Origin: Symbiodinium kawagutii
Lineage: Eukaryota; Sar; Dinophyceae; Suessiales; Symbiodiniaceae
DNA length: 64,000 bases
Reading direction: 5' to 3'
NCBI GenBank assembly: GCA_009767595.1
Contig: VSDK01012816.1
Coordinates: 24,018-88,017, forward strand
Each line of letters opens with the position of its first letter. The stretch's first letter is position 1. The position numbers and the translations under genes were made by a program. The notes below the pieces were generated by a model that saw only the letters and a list, made by a program, of their open reading frames with translations, ran no database searches and had not been told where the DNA came from. Shown here one piece after another: positions 12,184-23,303 of this stretch.

Positions 12184-13426
12184 GTGGTTAGTAAACAATT
12201 CGGCTGAGTGTATCTTGAATGGTGATGGTTCATACCCCTCAACAATGGTGATTGATGGTTGCATGATGGTTGCTGGAAGCTAATTCCGGTCAATACCAGC
12301 ATGTAACAGTCATGGATGGTCTTCGAGTCTTCAACCTACTACAACAGTTGGTAATGATGCATGTCGGTGGTTGATCATATTTATCCAGATAGTGGTGATG
12401 ATGATGTCTTAGCCAGCAGTAGTGGCTTATGATGGTTCGGTGATTGATGGTTAATGATGGGTAATTGATGGTGAGTTGGACGGTTTTCCGTGCTGGATAG
12501 TGGCCAATCCATGGTCAGCACATGCATGTATATCAATCATGGCAAGTACAGTTGGCATTTCATGGTTTATGATTGTGTGTGATGGTTCATGATGGGTCAG
12601 TGGATGAGAAGGAGAATGCGCAGATGAGTCGTCCACAAATATGTCACGATGATGGTTGGGTAAGATTCCGTGGTTCATGGTTGTCAGAAAGATAAAGCAG
12701 ACCAAATCATATAATCATGTTGGAGCCCAATGGTTGTGAACGATGATTAACCGTCAGGCGGGTGAGCAGACAGGGCTTCGTTGGATGACCAGCGGTTGCT
12801 GATGGTTCCAGGGTGTGAGCCAAGAGTGCTCCAGAATCCAACTCTGGGCAGGAAGTGCCCCTGGTGACCGTGGCTGAGTTGGGCGAAAGAGCGCGGCCCG
12901 GCTTAGGCACTTGCGCCCGCAGTTTGTGGAACAATTTATGGACCATTGGGCATCAACAACTAGTTGTTGATGGGCTCAGAGTAGTTTCAATGGCGGTCGA
13001 TGCTGATCAATAGTGGTTGACAATGGTTCATGGTGTCGGCTTATTATCGACATATTTTTGACAACTTTATAATCATCAATGGGAAAGATCCTGGGACCAG
13101 GACCTGGGAATCCGTCACAACCATTAGCTGAACAACTGATCATCTACAAAACCGTGCCCTTGCAGACACCTGTTCGTGATGAGCTTGATTTACCTCACAC
13201 AAGAATGCAGACATACATTCGCATGCACGCACGCAAATGTTGTCACACTGTCGAACTACACAGAGGTGTGCGCATAGCCCACGTGCATACCTAGAAGCAC
13301 CAGTACACAGACACAGAGGGACACTCGCGCGCACACACGCATGATATGTATGCAATAATATGCAATGTAATTATGAATTCAACAAAAAATTCTGAATCTA
13401 TTTATAATGTGTGCTATATTTTTTGT

Positions 13427-13429
13427 CTG

Positions 13430-13492
<63 letters not shown>

Positions 13493-13493
13493 G
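13427..13493. repeat. (TCTA)n microsatellite
   Basis: About 16 uninterrupted tetranucleotide units lie just upstream of the first exon of the AlkB-like gene. Confidence 0.95.
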
Positions 13494-13550
13494 TAAGTAT
13501 CGTATCAGATGTATTTTTGCACGCCAGCACACCGTTGGAGTCTATGCCGT

Positions 13551-16483
13551 ATGGGGGATTCGCTGCAGCGGGAATGGCCTTGGGACTTCGGTGCTCCAGT
13601 AGCTTCAGGCTGGCACCTGGTTTTGAAAGATGACATCCTACGCTCCTACGCATCCTTGTGCCGCAATGCAGTGCCGCAGGCAGATGCACGGGGCTTGAGA
13701 CAGTCATGCGGTGGTAGTAGTACTGAGCTGCGGTGCAGAATTGCCGCGTCCCTTTGAGTCACATCAACCTTGACAGGATTCCATCCTTGTTCGACGATGA
13801 AGTACCGTTCTTGAGGTATTTGTTCGTCAATGATGGTTGGTAATGGTTGTTATTGTTCAATGATGGTTAGTGATTTTACACAACAAGGTGTGACAACCAA
13901 CATTAGCAGTTAAGGATGTTTGACTGATGCTTGATTGATGTGGAATGATTTGAATGGCTTGTCAGTTCATGGTTCGGTGATGATCAACTGAAGGCCAATT
14001 GCTGCAAACAAATGCACAGTGAGCTGTCGTTTGCTTCATGGCTCTTTGCCAACTGACTGCTGGTTCATTGATGACTACTTGACTAAGTCTTACCACCATG
14101 GTTAAATTCATTAACCAAATGAAATGGTCACATCATCCATATCAACCATTGTAGGGTGTAGTATTTATGCTTGTTTTGTGATACATATATAAATAAATAC
14201 AATAAATAGATGTATACATATGTCATTTAAATGTATACATAAATGTATATATGAATAAATGTATTGACTATTTAGTACGCTTAGCACAATCGCCTCCGGC
14301 CGCGCCAGGACCTTTCCTGGAGCTGGTTCGAGCAGCTCCGAACGCAGCTTCCCTGGCAGGCCCCGTCCGGTGGGCAGCTACCCCTACCCGTTAGGAACGG
14401 CCTTGGGGAAGGATTCGGAATGGTTCCTTGGTAGTAGGGGTTTAACATGGTTGAACTAGTAGGGGTATAACTGGTTCCTAGGTGGTTTGTGTTTTGGTTC
14501 CTTGGTGGGTTTGCGTTTATAGGGAGTGTAACTGGTGGGCCTCCAGAACCCTATACAGGGACAACTTTTTTTGTGGCTTCTTACGTGGGTTATGACTGTT
14601 TGTATCGTACAAGCTATCAAAGTGATGGTTTTGGGGGACCTTAGTAGTCAGTGATGGTTAACATCACTTGTTCGAGGGTTAACCGTGCTTCCTTAATGCT
14701 GGTTGGACAATGCTTAGTGCTGGTTAATGATGGTCACACAGCACCGCTTGTACCAATTAGTCATGGTCAAGAAAACCTACACATGATCATACCAACAATG
14801 GTTCTCAACGACGGCTGATCATAGATTAATGCCAATGCTCGATAAGCTTAATTAATGCAAGGCCAGTAACGTTGGGGATGCTTATCAACAACGGTTGCCA
14901 ACCACGGTTTGTAATCCTCTGGTGGTGGTTGTCATCGAGAATCCACATCCTAGTTAGTAACGTCAAAGCGAACCATCATTGTTTTGATCAGCCTTTTGCA
15001 CTGTGGCGCTGCAAGGACCTCTCTGACTCACGCTACCAGCAAGAGGGAAAGTACATGCCGCGCAGAACCATCTTCACAGTTTCCTCCGGGTGCAATTGTG
15101 TTTACAAATACTCAGGCAGGGCCAGGGCGTAGCCTGCAGCCGGGGCAACTTGTGACATCCAAAGATGTCGTTCACTGTTACCATGTGGCAACGATCCGCC
15201 TGGATCCACCTGGGTTGTCCGTTCGGTGGTCCAGGAGTGGCAGTGAAGCCCACCATCGAGCCGGACTTTGTGGCCCGCATCCGCCAGCTGCCAAGCTGAC
15301 TACTGGGCCGGGTGAAGTGTGGTCATGGCCCCTTGTCCGAGGTGAGTACTGCGTTGCAGTTTCTGGGTTGCCCACGCAACCCAATTGTTGCAACATCAAT
15401 TTGTATCGAGTCTTGCCTGCACCGCTGGTGTGACGTGGCCGGGGAGAAAAGCCACAGAGAAAGATGGCCTACCATACAATGCCGCTGATCTACCATCAAG
15501 AGTGGCACTTGACAAAAGTCAACCATGATGTGGGGATTCAATGGTTTATGGATGTGATTCATTTTTGATCTTGAATGTTGGGAAGATCGTGTGCCGAAAG
15601 TGTTTGGAATGGGGTCAGACCACCACCTAGATATTGGATTGTGAACCCTCATCATTGACCCCCCCAACCACATTGTCTTGCTGCATTGACCATGTTTGGC
15701 CAGTCTTAACCATGCCGCTGTAACCCAATCATCCTTTGGTTCTTGCCCAACCTACTCACAACACAGACACCATGGTCGACCATGGGCATGCCAAGCATAA
15801 ACATCCACCTAGCCCAGAAATTGAATGGAATGGACATGAGATGACAGAGAAATCACATGGAGTATCCTGGAGTCCGATGGTTCATGGTGCACCCACCAGA
15901 GCAGCACCCAGTGATCACCACCCCAGGAGACGGTCGTGACTCCGTGGGCTGGCACACCGATGACGAGGACAGGCTGCACAACGGTCATGGCTTCACTGGG
16001 ATGGCTTCACAGCCAGGGGATGCCAGGGGTAGGTGCGGGAGACCAGCAAGCGGATGATTGTGATGATTGTGATATATTGTGATGTTTCTGATTATGATCA
16101 TATATGATGATTACACATGATTATCCTGTGGTGATTGTGAAGGTCATGGTTATGATGACAGTGATTCTAGTGGATGTGCGGACTGTTTAGTGGGCATACG
16201 CGCGACTATCTATACACACCTTTTTACTAGTAGTATGATCATGCTTAGATACGGGTAGTTGATAAGATATGTACCCACATCGTCGGTACACACCACCTGT
16301 ATTAGATTTGTTGAGTATACCACTCTATGGTGATCAAACTACCTCACGTGATGTCAAGATCCCATCTTATGCTGATCGCAGGAGCTGTTTGAAGGTGGCT
16401 ACAACGACATTTGCATCCTCAGCCTGTCACTGGGTGCCACCCGAACTTTCGAGGTACCACTGGGGCGGGGCCATGGAGCCATG
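13551..16483 (+). CDS. AlkB-family 2-oxoglutarate/Fe(II) dioxygenase (partial, multi-exon)
   Basis: AlkB homologues oxidatively remove alkyl groups from nucleic acids using Fe(II) and 2-oxoglutarate. Exons inferred from the conserved pattern: 13551-13679 (ATG; WPWDFGAP), 14309-14359 (WFEQLRTQLPWQ), 15016-15115 (YMPRRTIF, then VYKYSG), 15235-15294 (VKPTIEPDFVARIRQL), 15360-15407 (PNCCNINLY), 15927-15967 (DGRDSVGWHTDDE) and 16382-16483 (ICILSLSLGATRTFEV). Joined in phase they give the ALKBH2/3-type order: LPW, PR, YxYS, NxYRDGxDSVxWHxDDE, SLSxGATRTF. HTD is the HxD iron motif. The third iron ligand (His) and the C-terminal Arg residues that bind 2-oxoglutarate are not found before the next gene, so the 3' end is unresolved or lost. 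All inferred introns have GC or GA donors and AG acceptors. The first exon is the least certain. Confidence 0.7.
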
Positions 16484-16930
16484 GTGGATTAATCGCGCTG
16501 CAAAAGATTGATGCACACAGATGACGCACGCACAATGAGAATATAAACAACTAGGATTTATAGGATATAGTCATATAGTATAATGATTGATCAGTGATAC
16601 TTGTATATGAGTAATCACGGACGGTTGATTTGAGGCTGCTAGGCCGACATCGGCAATGTTCAGAAACACCAAGCAGAGAACCAGAGCGACCCGCACGTCG
16701 CTGAAATCAGCAGATGGGAGCAGGATACGGAGAGGTCGGCAAACCAAAAAGAGTGCCTTGACTTTGGAAGAAGCTGGCTTCCTTTGCCCAAGTGGTTGTT
16801 AGCAGGCGCATCCCCAATTTCCCTCAGAGGCAACACTGATGCCATTTTGGGGACAGTACCCCGTATTTTTCATTGGCAGCTGGGCTCAAGTCCTGAAAAT
16901 ATCATATCGGCTCAGCGGGTCCGCCGCAAG
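16484..16930. other. Intergenic region, no firm exon
   Basis: The C-terminal exon of the AlkB-like gene was sought here and not recognised. The frame of the downstream 561-aa gene stays open upstream to about 16.66 kb, so part of this may be its 5' end. Confidence 0.35.
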
Positions 16931-18616
16931 ATGGGCCCCTCAGGTGAGATGGACATGTCCATTTTGGTGATGACCAGTGGGGCCGTGTTACTCGGGATCC
17001 ACTGTTGGATTTTTGGTTCTGAAATGGTCTCTATCCTGGGTCGTACGGCACATGCCGTGCTGCATGGGCTGGATGGAAAATCAAACGAACGCCTGGAAAC
17101 GGCTCTTTGGGATGCACGAATCAAACAATATCGTTCCTCTTGCCGGGCTTGCGTGCACATTTGCGCGACGTGCATCCTGGGCCAAATACTCCACTTGCAT
17201 TGGAACCAGAACGCACACTCACACTGGCACATCACCGTCGCCATGTTTGCCTGGGTGATGCATGTGGCATTCAGTGCCAACATTGTGCAGTTGAACCAAA
17301 TCACATCTAGGTTCTTGCTGTTTTCGATGCATGTAATGATGGCTCTTGCCCTCCATGGCCATCGTGGTGATTGTCAGAACGAGCTGATGCTCGCGGCCGT
17401 TTTGGTTTCTGTCCGCTTTGCTATTGCAACAATGTTTGTCGACTTGCAAATTTGTGTTCCTGGTCAAACTCTGTTGAGCGTGATGGAGGTCTGGAATGCC
17501 TGGAGACGCGATCCATTTTCTGTACATGTCACTCTTCTCCAACAGCTGACAATCTTGGCTTTCATCATCGTCCTGGCGGGCATCATGGAATTCAACGACC
17601 GCTCCCGCATTGCACTCCTAACAAATTCAGAGTCGATGGTGCTGAGTTTTCGAAGGGTGCTCCGAGGAGTCTGTGATGGGGAAGTCCTGCTAGACAGCAA
17701 GCTGCGAATCTCTGGGCAGGCTGGCTGCCTGCAGACTTTGCTCATGACCCCCAACTCGGATTTTTCCAACCGGAGGTTCGATGAGTTGTTGGTTGAAGAT
17801 GATAAAGATGAGCATGAACGCTTTCGAAGCTTTATGTCTGAGCCAGTGGTATCCAGCATCAGCGCCCCTCCATGCTTGCGAGTGTCACTGAAGACTGGGA
17901 TATTTGGACCTTTGTCTTCTACATGCCCCTTCCGACTTGGTGTTGACCTCTTCCATGTGCCGCTGATGTTAGGCGAAGAAACCTATCACTTGCTTGCCCT
18001 GAAGCAAGATAGCGAATCAAGCTCTACAATAGTCAGGGCTGCAGAGAGAGGGTGGAACCAGGCAGACCTGAAGAATCTTCACAAAACCAAATCCAAAAGC
18101 AGAACATCTTCGGAGTCATCCGCCTCACGTGGCAGATCTCTTTTGCACATTTGTAGTGAGTTGGATGAGATGACCTTGTTGGTCGATGCGACCACAGCAC
18201 TACTAGATGTGGAGCAAGCTCATTTGAGCTTTACCCGTCGACCACACAGTGACACCATGCCCAATCTACGACGTTTGGTGCAGCCAACCGCTTGGGGCTC
18301 CATCCATCCTCAGCTGCTTGCGCTTGCGGAAGGCAGAAATCCTGCAGATCAAGGAGAAGTCCTCAGAACCAAGTTGAGATTGCAGAATGAACGCCATGAT
18401 TGCGTGGAAGCACGTGTGGAGGTTTCCCTCTTTCATCCACACCAAGCTACAGGGACGTGCGGCAAACTCTGCTTGAAACTGGGGAACTTCAAGGTAAAGA
18501 GATCCTCGCTGAAGCCAAGGCCCAGTGGGTTGCAAGGCGTCGCTGAAGGGTGTCAATCTGAAGGCTCTGACGGTGAAGACGTGGAGCGTCAACATGGCGG
18601 TAGGAACGAAAGCTAG
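16931..18616 (+). CDS. Intronless multi-pass membrane protein with PAS-like segment
   Basis: From the ATG at 16931 this encodes about 561 aa in one uninterrupted frame. Upstream in-frame ATGs, including 16784, would extend it. The N-terminal half has about five or six hydrophobic spans (e.g. SILVMTSGAVLLGIHCWIF, LTILAFIIVLAGIMEF). After residue ~240 comes a soluble part beginning VCDGEVLLDSKLRISGQAG, which resembles the start of a PAS sensor domain, then a Ser/charged linker and a basic tail. This architecture is common in dinoflagellate gene families of unknown function; that is recollection, not a search. A single exon among fragmented neighbours suggests origin by retroposition. Codon use and length make this one of the safest genes in the window. 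Confidence 0.85.
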   Translation: MGPSGEMDMSILVMTSGAVLLGIHCWIFGSEMVSILGRTAHAVLHGLDGKSNERLETALWDARIKQYRSSCRACVHICATCILGQILHLHWNQNAHSHWHITVAMFAWVMHVAFSANIVQLNQITSRFLLFSMHVMMALALHGHRGDCQNELMLAAVLVSVRFAIATMFVDLQICVPGQTLLSVMEVWNAWRRDPFSVHVTLLQQLTILAFIIVLAGIMEFNDRSRIALLTNSESMVLSFRRVLRGVCDGEVLLDSKLRISGQAGCLQTLLMTPNSDFSNRRFDELLVEDDKDEHERFRSFMSEPVVSSISAPPCLRVSLKTGIFGPLSSTCPFRLGVDLFHVPLMLGEETYHLLALKQDSESSSTIVRAAERGWNQADLKNLHKTKSKSRTSSESSASRGRSLLHICSELDEMTLLVDATTALLDVEQAHLSFTRRPHSDTMPNLRRLVQPTAWGSIHPQLLALAEGRNPADQGEVLRTKLRLQNERHDCVEARVEVSLFHPHQATGTCGKLCLKLGNFKVKRSSLKPRPSGLQGVAEGCQSEGSDGEDVERQHGGRNES

Positions 18617-18711
18617 CGATAGCTAACTGGAGTTTCCTTTTTGCTACAGGGAAGCTGTTTAGGGGGGTTGGGAGGACAAAGCGTGATTTTTTAAGCACAC
18701 CCGCTCCTCCT

Positions 18712-18729
18712 GATCACCACCATCACCAC

Positions 18730-18765
<36 letters not shown>

Positions 18766-18766
18766 A
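18712..18766. repeat. (CAT)n microsatellite
   Basis: ATC/CAT trinucleotide run about 100 bp past the stop of the 561-aa gene. Confidence 0.95.
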
Positions 18767-19354
18767 ATACACTGTAGCTCTGGTCCATCCCCTCTGGCCT
18801 CAAGTGTTTAAATTGAAAAGCTGAGAAATTCTCAAGAACCAGATGCCTGTGCCTGTACCTTTGTTTAAAGTCGGTTGTCTTCACAGGGGCGAGGCAAAGT
18901 TGATGACCACCTTCGGTGCAACATGCTGTCGTTTGGTTGAGAAGAAGATGCTTTCTGGTTCCAAATCGCACGCTCAACAGCACTGCTAGTGTCCAGCAGA
19001 GTGATCGCCCTCACGATCGCCCAGCTGCTCCTGAAAAGATTCGCCAGCGGAATGATGTTGGGGTGATTGTCGCTGGGTCGAACCGATTGACCGGGATCCG
19101 ATAGGGAGTGGCTCACAAAGTTTCTTCATGTAGATATGGATGATATGGCAAGCACGTGCACTATCACTGTTGATTTATTTTGTACATCTTAGTGTGGGTG
19201 AATTCATATCCAAGTGTGTTTCTGAACCACGCTATCCCATCCTCGGATTATTATCCTACTAGCCTTGGCATCCACTCGGTTAAGCCCGATGACTGGATCG
19301 CGCAGTTGACAGGGGTTCTGCACCCATGGGTAGGGAGCTAGGAGCACCCCGTCA

Positions 19355-19500
19355 TGCTAGCTACTAACTTAGCTACTACTCAAGAGCATGAGAAGTAACT
19401 CATAGATCCTACTACATCTACTACTCATAGAACTAACTTAACTACTAGTCAAGAGCATGAGAACTAACTTAACTACTACTCATGCTCAAGAACTAACCAC
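19355..19500. repeat. Tandem ACTAACTTAACTACT repeat
   Basis: Words of ACTAACTTAACTACTA and CAAGAGCATGAGAA recur three times with variation. There is no coding potential here. The flanks 18767-19354 and 19501-19860 show no clear gene. Confidence 0.7.
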
Positions 19501-19861
19501 GGGATGTTCGATGTTGGGCCATGGGATACCTGTGAGACCTGCCGGGCCAGGTGAAACACCAGCCCGGTGTGGCAGGGCCACGGCAGAGTCACAAAGGTCC
19601 AGCCGAGACGTCCTTCGTGGTCAGGACTGACGAGTTGGAATTCCATGAATCGCTGCAGCTATCGTTGGTTAGGCCCACGTTGATAGTTGACTTGATGATA
19701 GCTCATGATGGTTGATGATACTTGAATACACTTGATCAATGTTGAGTTTTTTGTTTGGCAAATGCAACTGCAAGAATTCCGACTATGTTGATGGTGATGT
19801 CGGCAGTTTCTGCCACAGTTACAGTAAACTGCTCCTGAACTTGCTGTGCGAGAAAGTATCA

Positions 19862-20149
19862 ACATCAAAGTAGTGAATGCATGGAATGTGCGACGCGGAG
19901 CGTTGCCAAAGTGATAGAAGAGCCACCAGGGGCCGCAATTTGGAGGGTCAGATTCCCATCCCGCAACAGGGTCCAGCCCAACTCGGTTTTGACCCCGGAT
20001 GGCACACAAAGCAATGTCCAGCGAGGGGCTGACCGTCGCAGGAATGGCGACATTTGCACCATGGAAGGGAAATTCCAGCGCACCTCGGTTGAATTCATGG
20101 GAGATTGATAACATGAAGCCATATTGAAGCCATCCTTGACTGCCATCAC
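19862..20149 (-). CDS. Uncertain coding segment
   Basis: The - strand frame ending at 19865 reads like protein in its second half (TELGWTLLRDGNLTLQIAAP). An overlapping - frame and a + frame (19881-20108) are also open and codon-like, so strand and frame are not settled. No domain is recognised. Confidence 0.25.
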
Positions 20150-20329
20150 AAGCCATCACACGATCTAGGCTTTTGATACTTGCCAGCCTTGGGAGGCCAT
20201 TACCTGCATGCAGTGCCGAAGGACATCCGGCACACAAACAAAAACCAAGCTATGCAGCGGTCAACTTGCCATGTTTTGAACAACTCGGTACTGCTGTAAG
20301 TTTCACAATTGCAACACCTTTGTTGACAG

Positions 20330-20484
20330 GAGCCAGCGGTGAGACAGCCGCGGATCAATTTGACCTGGAGATGGATTACCAAGCACAATCAGGTGGACGG
20401 ATGTCCGCTATGCGGACCCGGAAATTCGCGCGTGCCTTTAACCCCATCCTTGTGCTGAAGCCACCAGAGCTATCAGACTCGTAA
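20330..20484 (+). CDS. Putative 3' exon, hypothetical protein
   Basis: After the acceptor TTGTTGACAG a frame runs to TAA at 20482 and reads FDLEMDYQAQSGGRMSAM, then RKFARAFNPILVLKPPEL. The TAA overlaps a good donor sequence (GTAAGA), so this may be internal. An upstream exon candidate ends at a GTAAGT donor near 20296, but its phase does not match. Confidence 0.4.
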
Positions 20485-20929
20485 GAATGTTTGTTCAGAT
20501 CTTGTGAAACGTGCCTATGCTGCGATTCACATGTCATCATGACGTTTGCTCTTTTCCCAACTTGTACGACGCCGGAAGGTGTCACTTGGTCACAAGGCCA
20601 TTTTGAGCCACGACCATTCGAGATAATTAATTAGCTTTGATCGTCCCTTACTATTCTATACTGTATTTCTTGCAAAGTGAGACTCGACATGCCTCACCTG
20701 CAAGAAATAGAAGGACAATGAAGGACAGAATGATAAACAACATCTACTACAAGTCGCATGATCCAAACATTTGGAAGAATGTAGCAAGTATATCCAGAGA
20801 ATGTACCATTTGCTGATGTTCCTTCCTTTCTCTCGCGGGATCTATCTCGTACAAAGACTTTGGGAGGAAAGCTGCAGCTACATCGCGGTACCGCTTCAAG
20901 CGGGCGCAGTGTAGCTGCCAGCTGGTTGG

Positions 20930-20960
20930 NNNNNNNNNNNNNNNNNNNNNNNNNNNNNNN
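20930..20960. other. Assembly gap (31 N)
   Basis: A short run of N falls beside a possible exon. Confidence 0.99.
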
Positions 20961-20963
20961 GTC

Positions 20964-21206
20964 ATGGGGACTGGGAATCGGAAGATGGTTTCTGTCTTTG
21001 ATTCATATGGAACCACTTGGAACCACTTGGAATGTGATGGAGCTTGGGCCAAGTGTTGCAGGGAATGTGCAAAGGATCGGGGCTGCGAACTGGAAGCTCG
21101 CCATTTTAGGGACGGGAAGATCCATGCGATGGTTTACAAAAGCGCCGGGTGGGGTGTTTATGGTGCGACTACCTTTGTCCATCATGGTCCGTTCTTACAT
21201 GGTTGA
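20964..21206 (+). CDS. Uncertain Cys-rich coding segment
   Basis: Frame with CDGAWAKCCRECAKDRGCE followed by an aromatic-rich stretch. It is truncated on the left by the gap. The Cys spacing could belong to a small secreted or PAN/apple-like module, but this is a guess. An alternative + frame is also open. Confidence 0.25.
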   Translation: MGTGNRKMVSVFDSYGTTWNHLECDGAWAKCCRECAKDRGCELEARHFRDGKIHAMVYKSAGWGVYGATTFVHHGPFLHG

Positions 21207-21607
21207 TGTTGAGGTGTGATATTTATTGTTTGAGTCATCCCTCCCCTTGGCAACAACCCCGTCCTGGCCCTCCTGTCAATAGAGGAATCTTTGCTTTTTA
21301 GGGGGACAGTGTTTGTACAGGTTTGATGCATCCAAGGTCACTAACGCGGAGCAGGCGGCATATCCTATCAGAACTACCATCATGGGTCCCATGGTCAGCC
21401 ATCAAACTACCACTTCGAAATCATTGCCACAATTCAATGTCTCGCATGCACGTTCTTGCGCGCGCACATGCACGCAAACACGCGCATTACGTACCGCATC
21501 GATCATAAAACATGTGTGTATATTTGATTTCGTCTTTTATCCTAGTTGCGATGTGTTTTGCTTTGGCCACGACACGTCATCACCTGGTCTTGTTTTGATC
21601 TCTCCAG

Positions 21608-21672
21608 GAGCGAAGCGCCTCGGAACTTCAGAGCTTCATGGCTGTGAAGCCGCAGTTGCTTCGTCACTGCAG
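21608..21672 (+). CDS. Putative internal exon
   Basis: TTGATCTCTCCAG precedes a 65-nt open segment reading ERSASELQSFMAVKPQLLR that ends AG before GTGGGG. It enters in phase 0 and leaves in phase 2. The partner exons are unknown. Confidence 0.35.
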
Positions 21673-22203
21673 GTGGGGGTCCGATGGTAGGTCTGAGGTG
21701 GGGACCTCCCAGGGGTCCCAGGTGGACCCAAGGGTCCCAAGTGGAGCCCAGGTGTAGGCCAACCATCATGCTGGTTATGATGTTGTGATGGCTCAAGAGA
21801 TTTCAATAGTCATTTAAGGTCACAACCGGTATGTAGAAACATGACACGAGGAAACCATTGGACTATGCTGCTTGTGGCAATGTAAATCCAAGTAATCGCC
21901 AACTATAAGGCTGCAGAGTGCACAAAAAGCTCGCACGGTTCATCATCAATTGGCAGTCCCCTATTGATGGTTGATGCCGGGACATGAAAATCGACCATGT
22001 GGGTTCCTGTTTGGTGCCTTGGATAGAGCGTAGAGGAACGCTTGCTTGGACAATGACAGAGCCTTGCAGACGGCAAGAGAGACAGGGCCCTAGCAGAGGA
22101 TGACCCCCAAAAAGCAACAAGAGCTCATGGATATCAGCAGTGGTTATCAATACTGTTGCTAATGGTTGATGCAATCCAATTATAGCCAACATCGATAACA
22201 GTT

Positions 22204-22503
22204 ATGAATGATGGTCAGTGGTTATCAGACGGCATCATGCCGTTAAACTCTGGCGAACCGCCGACCAATTACCGGAAAGCAGGACTTGAGTTGGCACCCA
22301 GGCAGCTTTGGCAAAGGGCCTTGCCGCATGATGAGCCTGTGCCTCAGGGCAGGCTTGTCCACCAACGAGTTCATGTCCCTACCGAGAGGAACTCGATTGG
22401 CCACCTCGTCCCCAGTGTCTCTGAATCTATCCTTTGGAAAATCTGGAAGCTAAAGGCTATCTATGTATCCCATTGTTATATAAACTTAGCTGAACCGTTA
22501 TGA
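22204..22503 (+). CDS. Uncertain coding segment
   Basis: A 99-codon frame contains ELAPRQLWQRALPHDEPVPQ and ESILWKIWKLK. A second + frame across 22278-22453 is equally open, so the frame is unsettled. On the - strand, 21990-22120 also looks weakly coding. Confidence 0.25.
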   Translation: MNDGQWLSDGIMPLNSGEPPTNYRKAGLELAPRQLWQRALPHDEPVPQGRLVHQRVHVPTERNSIGHLVPSVSESILWKIWKLKAIYVSHCYINLAEPL

Positions 22504-22577
22504 ATGTCGGATTTTCCCCTTCTAGGGATTCTAGGGTTTATTAGAGAATAAAGACATTACCGGTTATGGTGCGGTAA

Positions 22578-22715
22578 TTATTTTGATGCGATGTGCATAT
22601 TCGAAGCAGCTTCTGGACCCAGGAACGGCTCGATGTCCTCGCGAAAAGCAGGAAATTCTGCCCCATGGTCGTAGAAAAGATCGGGGGGGAAGGGTGGCAA
22701 ACATGGGCAAATCAT
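22578..22715 (-). CDS. Small ORF or 3' exon, hypothetical protein
   Basis: An ATG-initiated 45-aa frame starts with MICPCLPPFPP and continues DLFYDHGAEFPAFREDIEPF to a TAA stop. The acidic/aromatic second part reads as real protein. It is probably the last exon of a - strand gene, since no acceptor is obvious. It is one of few - strand candidates. Confidence 0.4.
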   Translation of the reverse strand: MICPCLPPFPPDLFYDHGAEFPAFREDIEPFLGPEAASNMHIASK

Positions 22716-23021
22716 ATGACCAGACATTTATCACAAAAGATCCATCATGATCCATCATGATTCACCAGCTCAAAGGTTTCTGGTCATGTCGAGGATTAGA
22801 GGCCATGCTGGCGATGCGGGTTGCGTTTCGACTGAGCCAAGGCCGAAGGTTGCAAGGGTCTCTCTGATGAAGGTGCTGCAAAGATGCGCCCTGCAGGGAT
22901 TGTGCATTGTGCATTGCGGGTATCCAACGCTGATAGAGGTGGTCTAATAGATGGTTAATGCATGGTCAACAGATGGTTCATCATGTTAACTAAATATGCT
23001 CACGATTGATGACCTACAACA

Positions 23022-23303
23022 AGTCACCCGGACCGTGGCCAAGAACCGCCAACAGCAGTGGCAGCGACGCCAGGGGACTACTCGTCACGCATCGATGCCC
23101 TGAGAAAGGCAGGGGACCGCAGCTGTTGGCCCCTGGGAGGTGCGACGGGGCCCGCATTGACCAGGCAGCAGATCGCATTGCCTGCGGAGCTGAGCCACCT
23201 GCTACGAAGCTGGCATAGCAGCCACGAGATCGTCGCAGGAAATGGTGCCTTCATGCATGCCTCCGCAAGTTTGGTGGTCATCAACTTGCAGATCGGAGGA
23301 TGA
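23022..23303 (+). CDS. Putative 3' exon, hypothetical protein
   Basis: A frame of about 93 codons ends at TGA 23301 and contains DYSSRIDALRKAGDRSCW and LPAELSHLLRSWHSSHEIV, the latter an amphipathic helix. Composition is GC-rich compared with its flanks. The acceptor is probably the AG at 23020-23021. No family is recognised. Confidence 0.45.
   Translation, partial: SHPDRGQEPPTAVAATPGDYSSRIDALRKAGDRSCWPLGGATGPALTRQQIALPAELSHLLRSWHSSHEIVAGNGAFMHASASLVVINLQIGG

Noticed and set aside
15080..15341. A single 262-nt exon ending at a GTGAGT donor
   Set aside because: Open and with good signals, but the AlkB pattern requires other frames here (VYKYSG, then VKPTIEPDF), so I prefer the shorter exons.
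20597..20618. GCCATTTTGAGCC-like spliced-leader relic
   Set aside because: Only partial identity to the dinoflagellate leader and no gene directly downstream.
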